Shown here one piece after another: positions 1 to 8,476 of a DNA stretch of 64,000 bases. The DNA is from Rhodococcus triatomae BKS 15-14 (lineage in GTDB: Bacteria > Actinomycetota > Actinomycetes > Mycobacteriales > Mycobacteriaceae). Each line of letters opens with the position of its first letter. Within the stretch, counting starts at the first letter, position 1. The notes under the pieces were generated by a model. The model ran no database searches. It was not told where the DNA came from and was given only the letters and a program-made list of their open reading frames with translations. A program made the position numbers and the translations under genes. The stretch covers positions 186,001 to 250,000 of the forward strand of contig AODO01000001.1 of NCBI GenBank assembly GCA_000341795.1. The letters are read 5' to 3'.

Positions 1-23
1 CGCTCGACACCACCGACCTGGAC

Positions 24-1361
24 GTGATGCGCCTCCCCACGTCGCCGGACGCGGCGCCCACCGACCTCGCCGGTCTCGCCCACGCCACCGGCACCCGCTT
101 CATCCTCGCGATCTTCGTCAACCTGGCCGGGAAGCCGTGCGCGAAGCTGGTCCCCGTCGAAGCCGTCGACGAGCTCGCCACCGACGGAGTCGGCTTCGCC
201 GGGTACGCCGCGGGCGCCATGGGCCAGGAACCCAAGGACCCCGACCTGGTCGCCATCCCCGATCCGTCGTCCTTCACTCCCATCCCTTTCGTGCGTCCGG
301 GACTCGCGCTCGTGCACTGTGATCCGCACGTCGAGGGCAAGCCCTGGCCCTTCGCCCCCCGCGTCATCCTCAAGAACGTGCTTGCGCAGGCCGCCGGGCA
401 GGGCCTCGACGTCAACGTCGGCGCCGAGATCGAGTACTTCCTCGTCAACAAGGACGCCACCGGCGGCCTGCACACCGCCGACGCCCTCGACACCTCCCGC
501 CAGCCCTGCTACGACGCCCGCGACGTCACCCGTATGTACGAGCACCTGACCTCGATCTCCGCGGCCATGAACTCGCTCGGCTGGGGCAACTACGCCAACG
601 ACCACGAGGACGGCAACGGCCAGTTCGAACAGAACTTCAACTACGCGGACGCGCTGACCACCGCCGACCGCGTGGTGACGCTGCGCTACCTGATCTCCGT
701 GCTCGCCGAGGAACGCGGCATGACCGCGACCTTCATGCCCAAGCCCTTCGCCGACCGCACCGGCAGCGGGCTGCACATGCACCTGTCGCTGTGGCGGGAC
801 GGCGAGTCCGTGTTCCCCGACGCCACCGACCCGCGCGGACTCGGGCTGTCGAAAACCGCGTACTCGTTCATCGCGGGGATCCTGGAGCACGCCTGCGCCC
901 TGCAGGGTGTGATCGCGCCGACGGTCAACTCCTACAAGCGAACCGGTGCCACCGCGACCAGCAGCGGCGCCACCTGGTCACCGCGCCGCGCAACCTACGG
1001 CGGCAACGACCGCACCCACTACCTGCGCGTGCCGGACCACAACCGGGTCGAGCTGCGCGGCGGCGACGGGTCGGCCAATCCGTACCTCGCCGCGGCGGCC
1101 GCGATCGGCGCAGGACTCGACGGCATCGCACGCGACCTCGACCCGGGCGAGCCCGGTGCAGGCGCCGGCCCGGACACCCTGCCGATGACACTGCTGCACG
1201 CGATGGACTCGCTCGCGGCCGATCCCGTCGTGTGCGGCGCGCTCGACGCCGCGGGCACCGGTGTCGCCGAGTACTTCACCGCGCTCAAGCGCGAGGAGTT
1301 CTTCAGCTGGCACAACTCGGTCACCCCCTGGGAGGTCGAGACCTACCTGACCGCCTTCTGA
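24..1361 (+). CDS. glnT: GlnT-type glutamine synthetase family protein (possible gamma-glutamylamide synthetase)
   Basis: The product is a glutamine synthetase-fold ligase of the GlnT/GmaS group, which joins glutamate to ammonia or an amine using ATP. The C-terminal catalytic half shows the family signatures: an EIEYF motif near residue 137, a GSGLHMHLSLW metal/glutamate-binding motif in the middle, and NRVELRGGDGSANPYL near the end. Three glutamate-synthase-like genes follow directly, the arrangement of the rhizobial glnT-glxBCD and the N-methylglutamate (gmaS-mgsABC) loci. GTG at 24 and ATG at 27 are candidate starts, but the frame stays open to the window edge and no clear ribosome binding site precedes either, so the true start may lie upstream. 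The amine substrate cannot be told from sequence; classical glutamine synthesis remains possible. Confidence 0.85.
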   Translation: MMRLPTSPDAAPTDLAGLAHATGTRFILAIFVNLAGKPCAKLVPVEAVDELATDGVGFAGYAAGAMGQEPKDPDLVAIPDPSSFTPIPFVRPGLALVHCDPHVEGKPWPFAPRVILKNVLAQAAGQGLDVNVGAEIEYFLVNKDATGGLHTADALDTSRQPCYDARDVTRMYEHLTSISAAMNSLGWGNYANDHEDGNGQFEQNFNYADALTTADRVVTLRYLISVLAEERGMTATFMPKPFADRTGSGLHMHLSLWRDGESVFPDATDPRGLGLSKTAYSFIAGILEHACALQGVIAPTVNSYKRTGATATSSGATWSPRRATYGGNDRTHYLRVPDHNRVELRGGDGSANPYLAAAAAIGAGLDGIARDLDPGEPGAGAGPDTLPMTLLHAMDSLAADPVVCGALDAAGTGVAEYFTALKREEFFSWHNSVTPWEVETYLTAF

Positions 1362-1393
1362 CCCCATCAGAAACCACCACGAGGAGACTGCCC

Positions 1394-2281
1394 ATGTGCG
1401 GCATCGTCGGGCTCCATCTGCGCGAGCCCTCCCTGTACCCCCGACTGGGTGAACTGTTGACCGGAATGCTCGGCGAAATGGTCGACCGCGGACCGGATTC
1501 CGCGGGCATGGCCATCTACGGCGATCCCACCTTCTCACCCGCGGGCCACGCCTCGGTCTCGGTGCTCGGCGCCGAGCCCGGCATCGCCGCCGCCGCGAGC
1601 GCGGCACTGGGCGTCGACGTGACCGCGATCGATCTGCCGCCCACCACCGTGCTGCACGCACCCGTCCCCGCGCACGAACTGACGACGGCGATCCGTTCGG
1701 TCGATCCCGGAGCGACCGTCATCGGTTTCGGTGACGAGGTCACCGTCCTCAAGGGCATGGGCGATCCGCTCGACCTGGCCCGCGGATTCGGTCTGCCCGC
1801 CGCCATCGGCCGGCAGGGCGTGGGGCACACCCGCATGGCCACCGAATCCGCGGTCACCGCCGCCGGTTCGCACCCGTTCGCCGTCGGGCCCGACCAGTGC
1901 CTCGTGCACAACGGCTCGTTCTCCAACCACCTGTCGGTCAAGCGTGAACTCGAGGCCGAGGGCGTCGTCTTCGACAGCGAGAACGACACCGAGGTCGGCG
2001 CCCGCTTCGTGGCCAAGCACCTCGCCGAGGGCGCGGACCTGGAGAAGGCACTGCGCCTGCTCGGCGAACGCTTCGACGGCTTCTACACCCTGCTCGTCTC
2101 CACCGCCGACTCCTTCGCCGTGGTGCGCGACCCGATCGCCTGCAAGCCGGCGATCGTCGCCGAGACCGACGCCTACGTCGCGATGGCGTCCGAGTTCCGT
2201 GCCCTGGCCCACCTCCCGGGCATCGCGGACGCCCACCTGTTCGAGCCCGAACCGGACCGCGTCTACGTCTGGAACCGCTGA
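1394..2281 (+). CDS. glxB: Class II glutamine amidotransferase subunit, GlxB/MgsA-like
   Basis: This 295-aa protein is a stand-alone N-terminal-nucleophile glutaminase domain like domain 1 of glutamate synthase. It starts MCGIVG, so Cys2 becomes the N-terminal nucleophile after Met removal. DRGPDSAGM, GHTRMAT and LVHNGSFSN are the expected substrate and ammonia-handling motifs. In the GlxBCD/MgsABC type of enzyme it releases ammonia from glutamine, or the amine from a gamma-glutamylamide, for the FMN subunit. A GAGGAG ribosome binding site at 1381 fixes the start, 32 nt after the synthetase stop. The next subunit follows in the same direction, so this looks like one operon. Confidence 0.85.
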   Translation: MCGIVGLHLREPSLYPRLGELLTGMLGEMVDRGPDSAGMAIYGDPTFSPAGHASVSVLGAEPGIAAAASAALGVDVTAIDLPPTTVLHAPVPAHELTTAIRSVDPGATVIGFGDEVTVLKGMGDPLDLARGFGLPAAIGRQGVGHTRMATESAVTAAGSHPFAVGPDQCLVHNGSFSNHLSVKRELEAEGVVFDSENDTEVGARFVAKHLAEGADLEKALRLLGERFDGFYTLLVSTADSFAVVRDPIACKPAIVAETDAYVAMASEFRALAHLPGIADAHLFEPEPDRVYVWNR

Positions 2282-2357
2282 CGCCCTGCGTCCTGTGCGC
2301 TGACCCCCGTGGCCCGGCAGCGCTTGACCCGACCACCCCGACCTTTCGGAGCCGACC

Positions 2358-3056
2358 GTGACCCTCACCGACACCCCCACCGTCACCACCCACGACCTCG
2401 CCGACATCTCGACTCGTGAACTCAACGCCGCGCTGCACGCGACCGAGTCCCCTGCCTCCGTGCGCGTCGTCAACCCGCAGGGCGCGCACGCACTCGCGTG
2501 CGGTCTCGACCGCCCCATCGACGTCACCATCGAGGGACACACCGGCTACTACACCGCCGGCATGAACAAGCACGCCTCCGTCACGGTCGCCGGCAACGCC
2601 GGTGTCGGCGTCGGGGAGAACATGATGTCGGGCACGGTGCGCGTCACCGGTGACGCCTCGCAGTCCGCGGGCGCCACCGCGCACGGTGGCCTGCTGGTGA
2701 TCGAGGGCAACGCCGCCGCCCGCTGCGGCATCTCGATGAAGGGCGTCGACATCGTCGTCGGCGGCGACATCGGGCACATGAGCGCCTTCATGGGCCAGGC
2801 CGGACGGCTCGTCGTACTGGGCGATGCCGGTGAGGCACTCGGGGATTCGCTGTACGAGGTCCGCATCTACGTGCGCGGGACCGTCGCCTCGCTCGGCGCC
2901 GACTGCGTCAAGAAGGAGATGCGTCCCGAGCATCTCGTGGAACTGCGCGAACTGCTGGACGCGGCCGGACTCGACGCCGACCCGGCCGACTTCACCCGCT
3001 ACGGCTCGGCCCGCAGCCTCTACCACTTCCACGTCGACAACGCGTCCGCGTACTGA
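2358..3056 (+). CDS. glxC: Glutamate synthase GXGXG-domain subunit, GlxC/MgsB-like
   Basis: A 232-aa protein consisting of the right-handed beta-helix GXGXG domain found at the C terminus of large glutamate synthase subunits. Repeating short strands rich in Gly, such as NAGVGVGENM and GDIGHMSAFMGQAG, are visible between residues 60 and 160. In the split GlxBCD/MgsABC enzymes this domain has a structural role between the glutaminase and FMN subunits. It starts with GTG preceded by CGGAG at 2346 and lies between those two partner genes. The C-terminal tail (about residues 185-232) is outside the repeat. Confidence 0.83.
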   Translation: MTLTDTPTVTTHDLADISTRELNAALHATESPASVRVVNPQGAHALACGLDRPIDVTIEGHTGYYTAGMNKHASVTVAGNAGVGVGENMMSGTVRVTGDASQSAGATAHGGLLVIEGNAAARCGISMKGVDIVVGGDIGHMSAFMGQAGRLVVLGDAGEALGDSLYEVRIYVRGTVASLGADCVKKEMRPEHLVELRELLDAAGLDADPADFTRYGSARSLYHFHVDNASAY

Positions 3057-3116
3057 CCGGCCGTCACCCCACCCCCGGTCTCTTCAGCACCCGCCTCGAA
3101 CATCCAGGAGTACACC

Positions 3117-4442
3117 ATGACGACCTACCAGCCCGGTCTGCGCGAGTCGGCCACCTTCGATCGCGGCGTCATCCACGACATCCAGCGTGCCGCCGAGACC
3201 GGCATCTACGACATCCGCGGCTGGGGTGCCAAGCGCAAACTCCCGCACTTCGACGACCTGCTGTTCCTCGGTGCGTCGATGTCGCGCTACCCACTGGAGG
3301 GCTACCGCGAGAAGTGCGACACCGACGTCGTACTCGGCGACCGGCACGCGAAATACCCTCTGCACCTGGACATTCCGGTGACCATCGCGGGAATGAGCTT
3401 CGGTGCGCTGTCGGGCCGGGCCAAGGAGGCGCTGGGACGCGGAGCCAGCGAGGTCGGCACGTCGACCACCACCGGTGACGGCGGCATGACCCCGGAGGAG
3501 AGGGGCCAGTCGAAGCACCTCGTCTACCAGTACCTACCGTCCCGGTACGGCATGAATCCGGACGACCTGCGCAAGGCCGACGCGATCGAGATCGTGCTCG
3601 GTCAGGGCGCCAAGCCGGGCGGCGGCGGGATGCTGTTGGGCCAGAAGATCACCGAGCGAGTAGCCGGAATGCGCACCCTGCCGGTCGGCATCGACCAGCG
3701 CAGCGCCTGCCGACACCCGGACTGGACCGGACCGGACGATCTCGCCATCAAGATCATCGAGCTGCGGGAGATCACCGGGTGGGAGAAGCCGATCTACGTC
3801 AAGGTCGGCGCCACCCGCACCTACTACGACGTCAAGCTCGCGGTGAAGGCCGGCGCCGACGTCGTCGTGGTCGACGGCATGCAGGGTGGCACCGCCGCCA
3901 CCCAGGACGTGTTCATCGAGCACGTCGGCATCCCGACCCTGGCCGCCATCCCGCAGGCCGTGCAGGCGCTGCAGGAGATGGGCGTGCACCGTACCCCGGG
4001 CGGCGTTCAGCTGATCGTCTCGGGCGGCATCCGGTCCGGCGCCGACGTCGCCAAGGCGATGGCGCTCGGCGCCGACGCGGTCGCGATCGGCACCGCAGCG
4101 TTGATCGCGCTCGGTGACAACGACCCGAAATACCAGGCCGAGTACGAGAAGCTGGGCTCGGGAGCCGGGTTCTACGACGACTTCCAGGACGGCAGGGACC
4201 CGGCCGGCATCACCACCCAGGACCCGGAGCTGCAGGCCCGTTTCGATCCGGTCGAGGGTGGCCGCCGGCTGGCGAACTACCTGCGGGTGCTCACGATGGA
4301 GGCACAGACGATCGCCCGTGCCTGCGGCAAGTCGCACCTGCGGAATCTGGAGCCGCAGGATCTCGTGGCGCTGACCGTCGAGTCGTCGGCGATGGCCCGC
4401 GTCCCGTTGGCCGGCACCAGCTGGATCCCCGGACAGATGTGA
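3117..4442 (+). CDS. glxD: FMN-binding glutamate synthase-type subunit, GlxD/MgsC-like
   Basis: This 441-aa protein matches the FMN-binding synthase domain (domain 2) of glutamate synthase as a free-standing subunit. Recognisable motifs are GMSFGALSGRAKEALGRGA, TTTGDGGM, GQGAKPGGGG, VVVDGMQGGTAAT and VSGGIRSGADVAKAMALGAD, which form the flavin and 2-oxoglutarate site. The product is probably glutamate or an N-alkylglutamate, depending on whether ammonia or an amine is delivered. The chain is somewhat longer than the bare domain, with a C-terminal part containing a YLRVLTMEAQ segment. Its start follows an AGGAG site at 3106. Electron donor genes such as a GltD-like NADPH subunit are not seen here. 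Confidence 0.85.
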   Translation: MTTYQPGLRESATFDRGVIHDIQRAAETGIYDIRGWGAKRKLPHFDDLLFLGASMSRYPLEGYREKCDTDVVLGDRHAKYPLHLDIPVTIAGMSFGALSGRAKEALGRGASEVGTSTTTGDGGMTPEERGQSKHLVYQYLPSRYGMNPDDLRKADAIEIVLGQGAKPGGGGMLLGQKITERVAGMRTLPVGIDQRSACRHPDWTGPDDLAIKIIELREITGWEKPIYVKVGATRTYYDVKLAVKAGADVVVVDGMQGGTAATQDVFIEHVGIPTLAAIPQAVQALQEMGVHRTPGGVQLIVSGGIRSGADVAKAMALGADAVAIGTAALIALGDNDPKYQAEYEKLGSGAGFYDDFQDGRDPAGITTQDPELQARFDPVEGGRRLANYLRVLTMEAQTIARACGKSHLRNLEPQDLVALTVESSAMARVPLAGTSWIPGQM

Positions 4443-4475
4443 TTCGTGCCGAACACTTTTCGAGAGGATTGCAGA

Positions 4476-5705
4476 ATGACCGCATTCGACTCGCTCTGGT
4501 CGTCGATCATCGACGTCGGCAAACACGCGACGACCGGCGGCTATCGCCGGTTCGCGTGGAGCGATGCCGATCTGACGCTCCGTGAGTGGTTCCGCGGCTG
4601 CGCGGCGGAACGCGGCATGGACGTCGAAGAGGACCGCAACGGGAATCTGTGGGCGTGGTGGCTGCCCGAGGGCTGGACGGGCGAGCCCACCGGTGCGTTC
4701 GTCACCGGCTCCCACCTCGACTCGGTCCCCGACGGCGGCGCCTTCGACGGACCGCTGGGTGTCGTCTCGGCCTTCGCCGCGGTCGACATTCTGCGGGAGC
4801 GCGGTGTGGTCCCCACCGTGCCCGTCGCGATCACGGCGTTCTCCGACGAGGAGGGTGCCCGATTCGGCGTCGCCTGCGTGGGCAGCCAGCTCACCACCGG
4901 CGCGCTGGCCCCCGGACGCGCTCTGGGTCTGCGTGACCGGGACGGCATCACCCTCGCCGAGGCGATGACCCGGGCCGGCCGCGTCCCGGAGCACGTGGGC
5001 GCCGATCCCACCCTCGTGCGCCGGGTCGGCGTGTACGTCGAACTGCACGTCGAGCAGGGGCGAGCACTGGATCTCGTCGACGCACCGATCGCCGTCGCGT
5101 CGTCGATCTGGCCGCACGGCCGGTGGCAGTTCACGTTCACCGGCGAGGCCAATCACGCCGGCGCCACCCGGCTCGTCGACCGCCACGACCCGATGCTGGC
5201 CTATGCGTCCTCGGTGCACAGTGCCCGGTCCTGCGCCGCGAACCTCGGTGCGGTCGCCACGTTCGGCAAGCTCGAGGTTCTGCCGAACGGCGCCAACGCC
5301 ATTCCGTCGAAGATCACTGCGTGGCTCGACGCCCGCGCCGCCGACGAGGAAACCCTGACCAAGCTGGTCGCGGAGATCGAGGCGGAGGCGCGTCGGCACT
5401 CGTCCGTCGACGACATCGGACTCGACGTCTTCGCCGAGTCGATCACGCCGATCGTCGAGTTCCCCTCCGAGCCGCGAGAGCGCCTGCGGCGTGCACTCGC
5501 CCACCTCGGTGGCATCCCGATCCTGCCCACCCAGGCCGGACACGACGCGGGCATTCTCGCCGAGAAGGTGCCGACCGCAATGATGTTCGTGCGGAACCCC
5601 ACCGGTGTCTCGCACTCACCGTACGAGTTCGCGGAAGCGGACGACTGCAACATCGGTGCGCAGGCGCTCGCGGACGTGATGGCGGACTGGACGGCCGGTG
5701 CGTGA
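4476..5705 (+). CDS. M20-family Zn-dependent amidohydrolase (allantoate amidohydrolase/N-carbamoyl amino acid hydrolase type)
   Basis: A 409-aa M20/M28-clan amidase of the AllC/HyuC/AmaB family, which hydrolyses N-carbamoyl, N-formimino or ureido groups from amino acids. Metal-site motifs are TGSHLDSV (His80), GGAFDGPLG (Asp91), FSDEEG (Glu124/125), ELHVEQG and, near the C terminus, GVSHSP. ATG 4476 is preferred over GTG 4446 because GAGAGGA sits 7 nt before it. It follows glxD by 33 nt and its stop overlaps the ATG of the HutD gene, suggesting co-translation. No allantoin or histidine pathway enzymes are present in the window, so allantoate, N-carbamoyl and formimino-glutamate substrates all remain possible. 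Confidence 0.75.
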   Translation: MTAFDSLWSSIIDVGKHATTGGYRRFAWSDADLTLREWFRGCAAERGMDVEEDRNGNLWAWWLPEGWTGEPTGAFVTGSHLDSVPDGGAFDGPLGVVSAFAAVDILRERGVVPTVPVAITAFSDEEGARFGVACVGSQLTTGALAPGRALGLRDRDGITLAEAMTRAGRVPEHVGADPTLVRRVGVYVELHVEQGRALDLVDAPIAVASSIWPHGRWQFTFTGEANHAGATRLVDRHDPMLAYASSVHSARSCAANLGAVATFGKLEVLPNGANAIPSKITAWLDARAADEETLTKLVAEIEAEARRHSSVDDIGLDVFAESITPIVEFPSEPRERLRRALAHLGGIPILPTQAGHDAGILAEKVPTAMMFVRNPTGVSHSPYEFAEADDCNIGAQALADVMADWTAGA

Positions 5706-6271
5706 TGTCGGCCGTCCAGCTGGTGCGGGCCACCGATCGGCGACGCGTCCCGTGGCGAAACGGAGCCGGAGCGACGGAGGAGATCGCGGTCGGCCCTGGT
5801 CGCGCTGCGGGAGAGCCGATCTGGCGGCTCAGTGTCGCCGAGTTGGGCGAGACCCCAACCGCGTTCTCCGCATACGACGGTGTGGACCGCATCTTCACCG
5901 TCGTCGGTGACCACTCCGTCGCACTGGAGTGGCCGACCCGCTCGGTGTCGGCGCAACCGTGGCGTCCACTCGCGTTCGACGGCGCAGAGGCGCCGCGGTG
6001 CATCCCCGATGGGCCCACCCTGGCATTCAACGTGATGACCGACGCGGGGGCGGCCGGCGCGGACGTCGAGCTCGTCGACCTCGGTGCCGGCTCCGTCACG
6101 ACCGGGCCGGACGAGGTGATGGCCCTGTTCGTGCGATCGGGTGCCGCGGCCGCCGCGGTGTACCGAGCGGAGGCCGGCGACTGTCTCGTCGTGCGAGACG
6201 GCGCGGCGGCCCTGCGTGGCGACGCGGTGGGACTGCTCGTACGAATCCGCGTGTCCCGCAACACGGGGTGA
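5705..6271 (+). CDS. hutD: HutD family protein
   Basis: A 188-aa HutD/Ves family protein with a cupin-like fold. The family signature VPWRNGAGATEEI lies at residues 15-27, and FSAYDGVDR follows near residue 55. HutD is a small conserved protein of histidine-utilisation loci, suggested to buffer or sense pathway intermediates rather than catalyse a step. Its ATG shares a base with the preceding stop (TGATG), so it is translationally coupled to the M20 amidohydrolase. Its presence hints that the amidohydrolase may act on a formimino or N-formyl glutamate, but no other hut gene lies nearby. Confidence 0.8.
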   Translation: MSAVQLVRATDRRRVPWRNGAGATEEIAVGPGRAAGEPIWRLSVAELGETPTAFSAYDGVDRIFTVVGDHSVALEWPTRSVSAQPWRPLAFDGAEAPRCIPDGPTLAFNVMTDAGAAGADVELVDLGAGSVTTGPDEVMALFVRSGAAAAAVYRAEAGDCLVVRDGAAALRGDAVGLLVRIRVSRNTG

Positions 6272-6310
6272 GGGTCGTCGTCACCGTCTCCTGACGACGC
6301 CGTAATCCCT

Positions 6311-6339
6311 TTGTCATACCCATTGGGTTTCCCGATAGA
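6311..6339 (+). promoter_or_regulatory. Predicted promoter of the FAD oxidoreductase gene with palindromic spacer
   Basis: TTGTCA at 6311 and GATAGA at 6334 are separated by 17 bp, a good sigma-70-type pair in an AT-richer island. The spacer holds the perfect palindrome ACCCATTGGGT (6318-6328), a likely operator. A second ACCC/GGGT inverted pair lies at 6362-6372 in the untranslated leader. The site implies that the oxidoreductase is transcribed separately from the upstream glx genes. Confidence 0.45.
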
Positions 6340-6429
6340 AGACATTGATTCATATTTGGAAACCCGGCGGGTTCACAACAGCAGCCGGCCTCCCGCCCGC
6401 GGGAGCCTCGCGAACCGAAGGATCCTCTC

Positions 6430-7623
6430 GTGACGCAGACAACCAAATTCCTGATCGTCGGCGGCGGCCTCGAAGGTCTCGCCATCGCCTACTCGCTCGC
6501 CGACCGCGGCGAGACCGACGTGCTGGTGCTCGAGCGCGACACCCTGTGCTCGGGCATGACCGGCAAGTCCAGCGGCGTCGTCCGCTGCCACTACGGCACA
6601 CCGTCGCTGGCGGCGATGTCCTGGTACGGAGTGGACATCTTCACCCGCGCGACCGAGATCTTCGGCGACGACATGGCGTTCCGTCAATGCGGCTACGTCG
6701 TGGGAGTCGGCGAGAACAACGTCAAGCCACTCGAGGCGAACATCGAGATGATGCAGGGGCTCGGCATCGCCACCGAGTTCATCGCACCCGAAAAGATGGC
6801 CGAACTGTGGCCGGGCCTGAACCTCGACGACTTCGCCCTGTTCGCCTACGAGCCGCTCGGCGGTCGTGGCGAGGCGTACATGGCGGGAATGGCGTTCGCA
6901 GCGACCGCCCGCACGATGGGCGTGAAGATCAAGCAGAGCACCTCGGTCGCCTCACTGCTGCAGGACGCCACCGGCCGCGTGTACGGTGCGACCCTCGCCG
7001 ACGGCTCCGAAGTGCACGCCGAGCAGGTGATCGTCGCGGCCGGCCCGTGGACCCCCCACCTGACGGCGGGTGTGGGAGTCGACGTCGACGTGAAGGCGCA
7101 GCGCGCCCAGCTGGTGCTCGTCGACCAGGGTGTCCCCACTCCCGAGGTGCCGGTACTGTCCGACCTCGCAGGGCTCCAGTACATCTGCCGCGAGCCGAAC
7201 GGTGAACTGCTGGTGGGCAATTCGGATCACCAGGCCCCGGAGTACATCGACCCCGACAACTACAGCAACCGCGCGGACGACAGCACGATCGAGAAGAACA
7301 TCGTGAAGCTCGGCAATCGGCTGCCCGACATGCCCGACCCGCGGATCACCAGCACCTACGTCGGCGCCTACGACGTGACGCCCGACTACAACCCGATCAT
7401 CGGCCCCGCCCCCGTGGACGGCCTGTTCCTCGCGACGGGCTTCTCCGGGCACGGCTTCAAGATCTCCCCCGCCGTCGGCAAGCTCGTCGCCGACATGCTC
7501 CTCGACGACGGGAGGACCACCCTGCCGAACGTCGACCCGCACGACTTCCGGTACTCCCGCTTCGCGGAGGGCGACCTGCTGCTCAGTCTCAACCCCTACG
7601 AGGGCGCCGGCGAGATGCGGTAG
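6430..7623 (+). CDS. FAD-dependent amine oxidoreductase, sarcosine oxidase beta-subunit-like (DAO family)
   Basis: A 397-aa D-amino-acid-oxidase-fold flavoprotein. The N-terminal dinucleotide-binding motif VGGGLEGLAIAYSLA is at residues 11-25, with the adenine-binding acidic ELE-type end VLERD following. GKSSGVVRCHY (near residue 40) and the C-terminal GFSGHGFKISPAVGK are typical of sarcosine oxidase beta and N-methylglutamate/dimethylglycine dehydrogenase relatives. It probably oxidises a secondary or tertiary N-methyl amine. GTG 6430 follows AAGGA at 6418. It lies just behind the glnT-glxBCD genes, so an N-alkylglutamate made by them is a plausible substrate, but the alpha, gamma and delta subunits of heteromeric enzymes are absent. 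Confidence 0.75.
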   Translation: MTQTTKFLIVGGGLEGLAIAYSLADRGETDVLVLERDTLCSGMTGKSSGVVRCHYGTPSLAAMSWYGVDIFTRATEIFGDDMAFRQCGYVVGVGENNVKPLEANIEMMQGLGIATEFIAPEKMAELWPGLNLDDFALFAYEPLGGRGEAYMAGMAFAATARTMGVKIKQSTSVASLLQDATGRVYGATLADGSEVHAEQVIVAAGPWTPHLTAGVGVDVDVKAQRAQLVLVDQGVPTPEVPVLSDLAGLQYICREPNGELLVGNSDHQAPEYIDPDNYSNRADDSTIEKNIVKLGNRLPDMPDPRITSTYVGAYDVTPDYNPIIGPAPVDGLFLATGFSGHGFKISPAVGKLVADMLLDDGRTTLPNVDPHDFRYSRFAEGDLLLSLNPYEGAGEMR

Positions 7624-7635
7624 GCAGCTGCGCTG

Positions 7636-7681
7636 CCTGTGCGTGAGTTTGGTAGTCAGGGCTACCAAACTCACGCACAGG
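7636..7681. terminator. Long perfect hairpin after the FAD oxidoreductase gene
   Basis: Two exact 20-nt arms (7636-7655 and 7662-7681) flank a 6-nt loop, starting 13 nt after the TAG stop. There is no U-tract, as is common for actinobacterial terminators. The arm sequence contains a GTGCGTGAGTTTGG core. A protein-binding role is also possible given the length and symmetry. Confidence 0.7.
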
Positions 7682-7735
7682 TGCGAAGCGCCTGTACGTT
7701 GGAATCGACCACAGCTCCCAACGGAAGGAACGGTC

Positions 7736-8383
7736 ATGGCTCGCGTCGTCGTCATCGGTGGGCACGGAAAGGTGGCCCTGCACCTCGAACGAATCCTGAG
7801 CGAACGCGGTGACGAGGTGACCGCCCTGATCCGCAATCCCGAGCACGCCGCCGATGTCGAGGCCGCCGGAGCCGCCGCGACGGTCGCGGACGTCGAGAAC
7901 ATGACGACCGAGCAGATCGCCGACGTCCTCCGCGGACAGGACGCCGTCGTGTGGTCCGCCGGCGCGGGCGGCGGCGACCCGGCGCGCACGTACGCCGTGG
8001 ACCGGGACGCCGCAATCCGCTCGATGGACGCTGCCGCCTCGGCCGGAATCCGCCGGTACGTGATGGTGTCCTACCTCGGCGCGCGACCGGATCACGGCGT
8101 CCCGGAGGACAATTCGTTCTTCGCCTACGCCGAGGCGAAGGCCGCCGCCGACGAGCACCTGCGGGCGACGGACCTGGACTGGACCGTCCTCGGTCCCGGA
8201 GCCCTGACTCTCGATCCCGGAACGGGCCTCGTCGAGGTGTCGCCCACGCCCGACGCGAAGTCGGTCCCACGTGAGGACGTCGCCGCCGTCGCCGCCGCGG
8301 CCCTCGCCGATCCGACCACCGTCCGCCGCACCATCCCGTTCACCAGCGGGACGACACCCATCGTCGACGCGCTGCGCGGCTGA
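7736..8383 (+). CDS. NAD(P)-binding SDR-like protein (atypical SDR, NmrA/YwnB type)
   Basis: A 215-aa Rossmann-fold protein: the N-terminal strand and turn VVVIGGHGKVALHL (residues 4-17) is a dinucleotide-binding motif with the atypical GGxGxV pattern. VWSAGAGGGDP and a YAEAKAAADEHL segment (the usual SDR Tyr and Lys positions, here Y-A-E-A-K) follow. Such proteins sense or use NAD(P)H; no specific substrate can be named. ATG 7736 follows AAGGAA 6 nt upstream. It stands alone between the hairpin at 7636-7681 and a convergent oxygenase gene. Confidence 0.75.
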   Translation: MARVVVIGGHGKVALHLERILSERGDEVTALIRNPEHAADVEAAGAAATVADVENMTTEQIADVLRGQDAVVWSAGAGGGDPARTYAVDRDAAIRSMDAAASAGIRRYVMVSYLGARPDHGVPEDNSFFAYAEAKAAADEHLRATDLDWTVLGPGALTLDPGTGLVEVSPTPDAKSVPREDVAAVAAAALADPTTVRRTIPFTSGTTPIVDALRG

Positions 8384-8476
8384 GGACGACGTTCACGGTC
8401 GTGATGTTGCTCGCCGAAGGGATGGCATCAGGCAGAGCGACAAAGATCCGGGGAAGCCGCACGCGCCGCGCTCGAG

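Noticed and set aside
1535-2542. Long minus-strand frame opposite glxB
   Set aside because: Shadow of a well-supported gene with intact catalytic motifs on the other strand.
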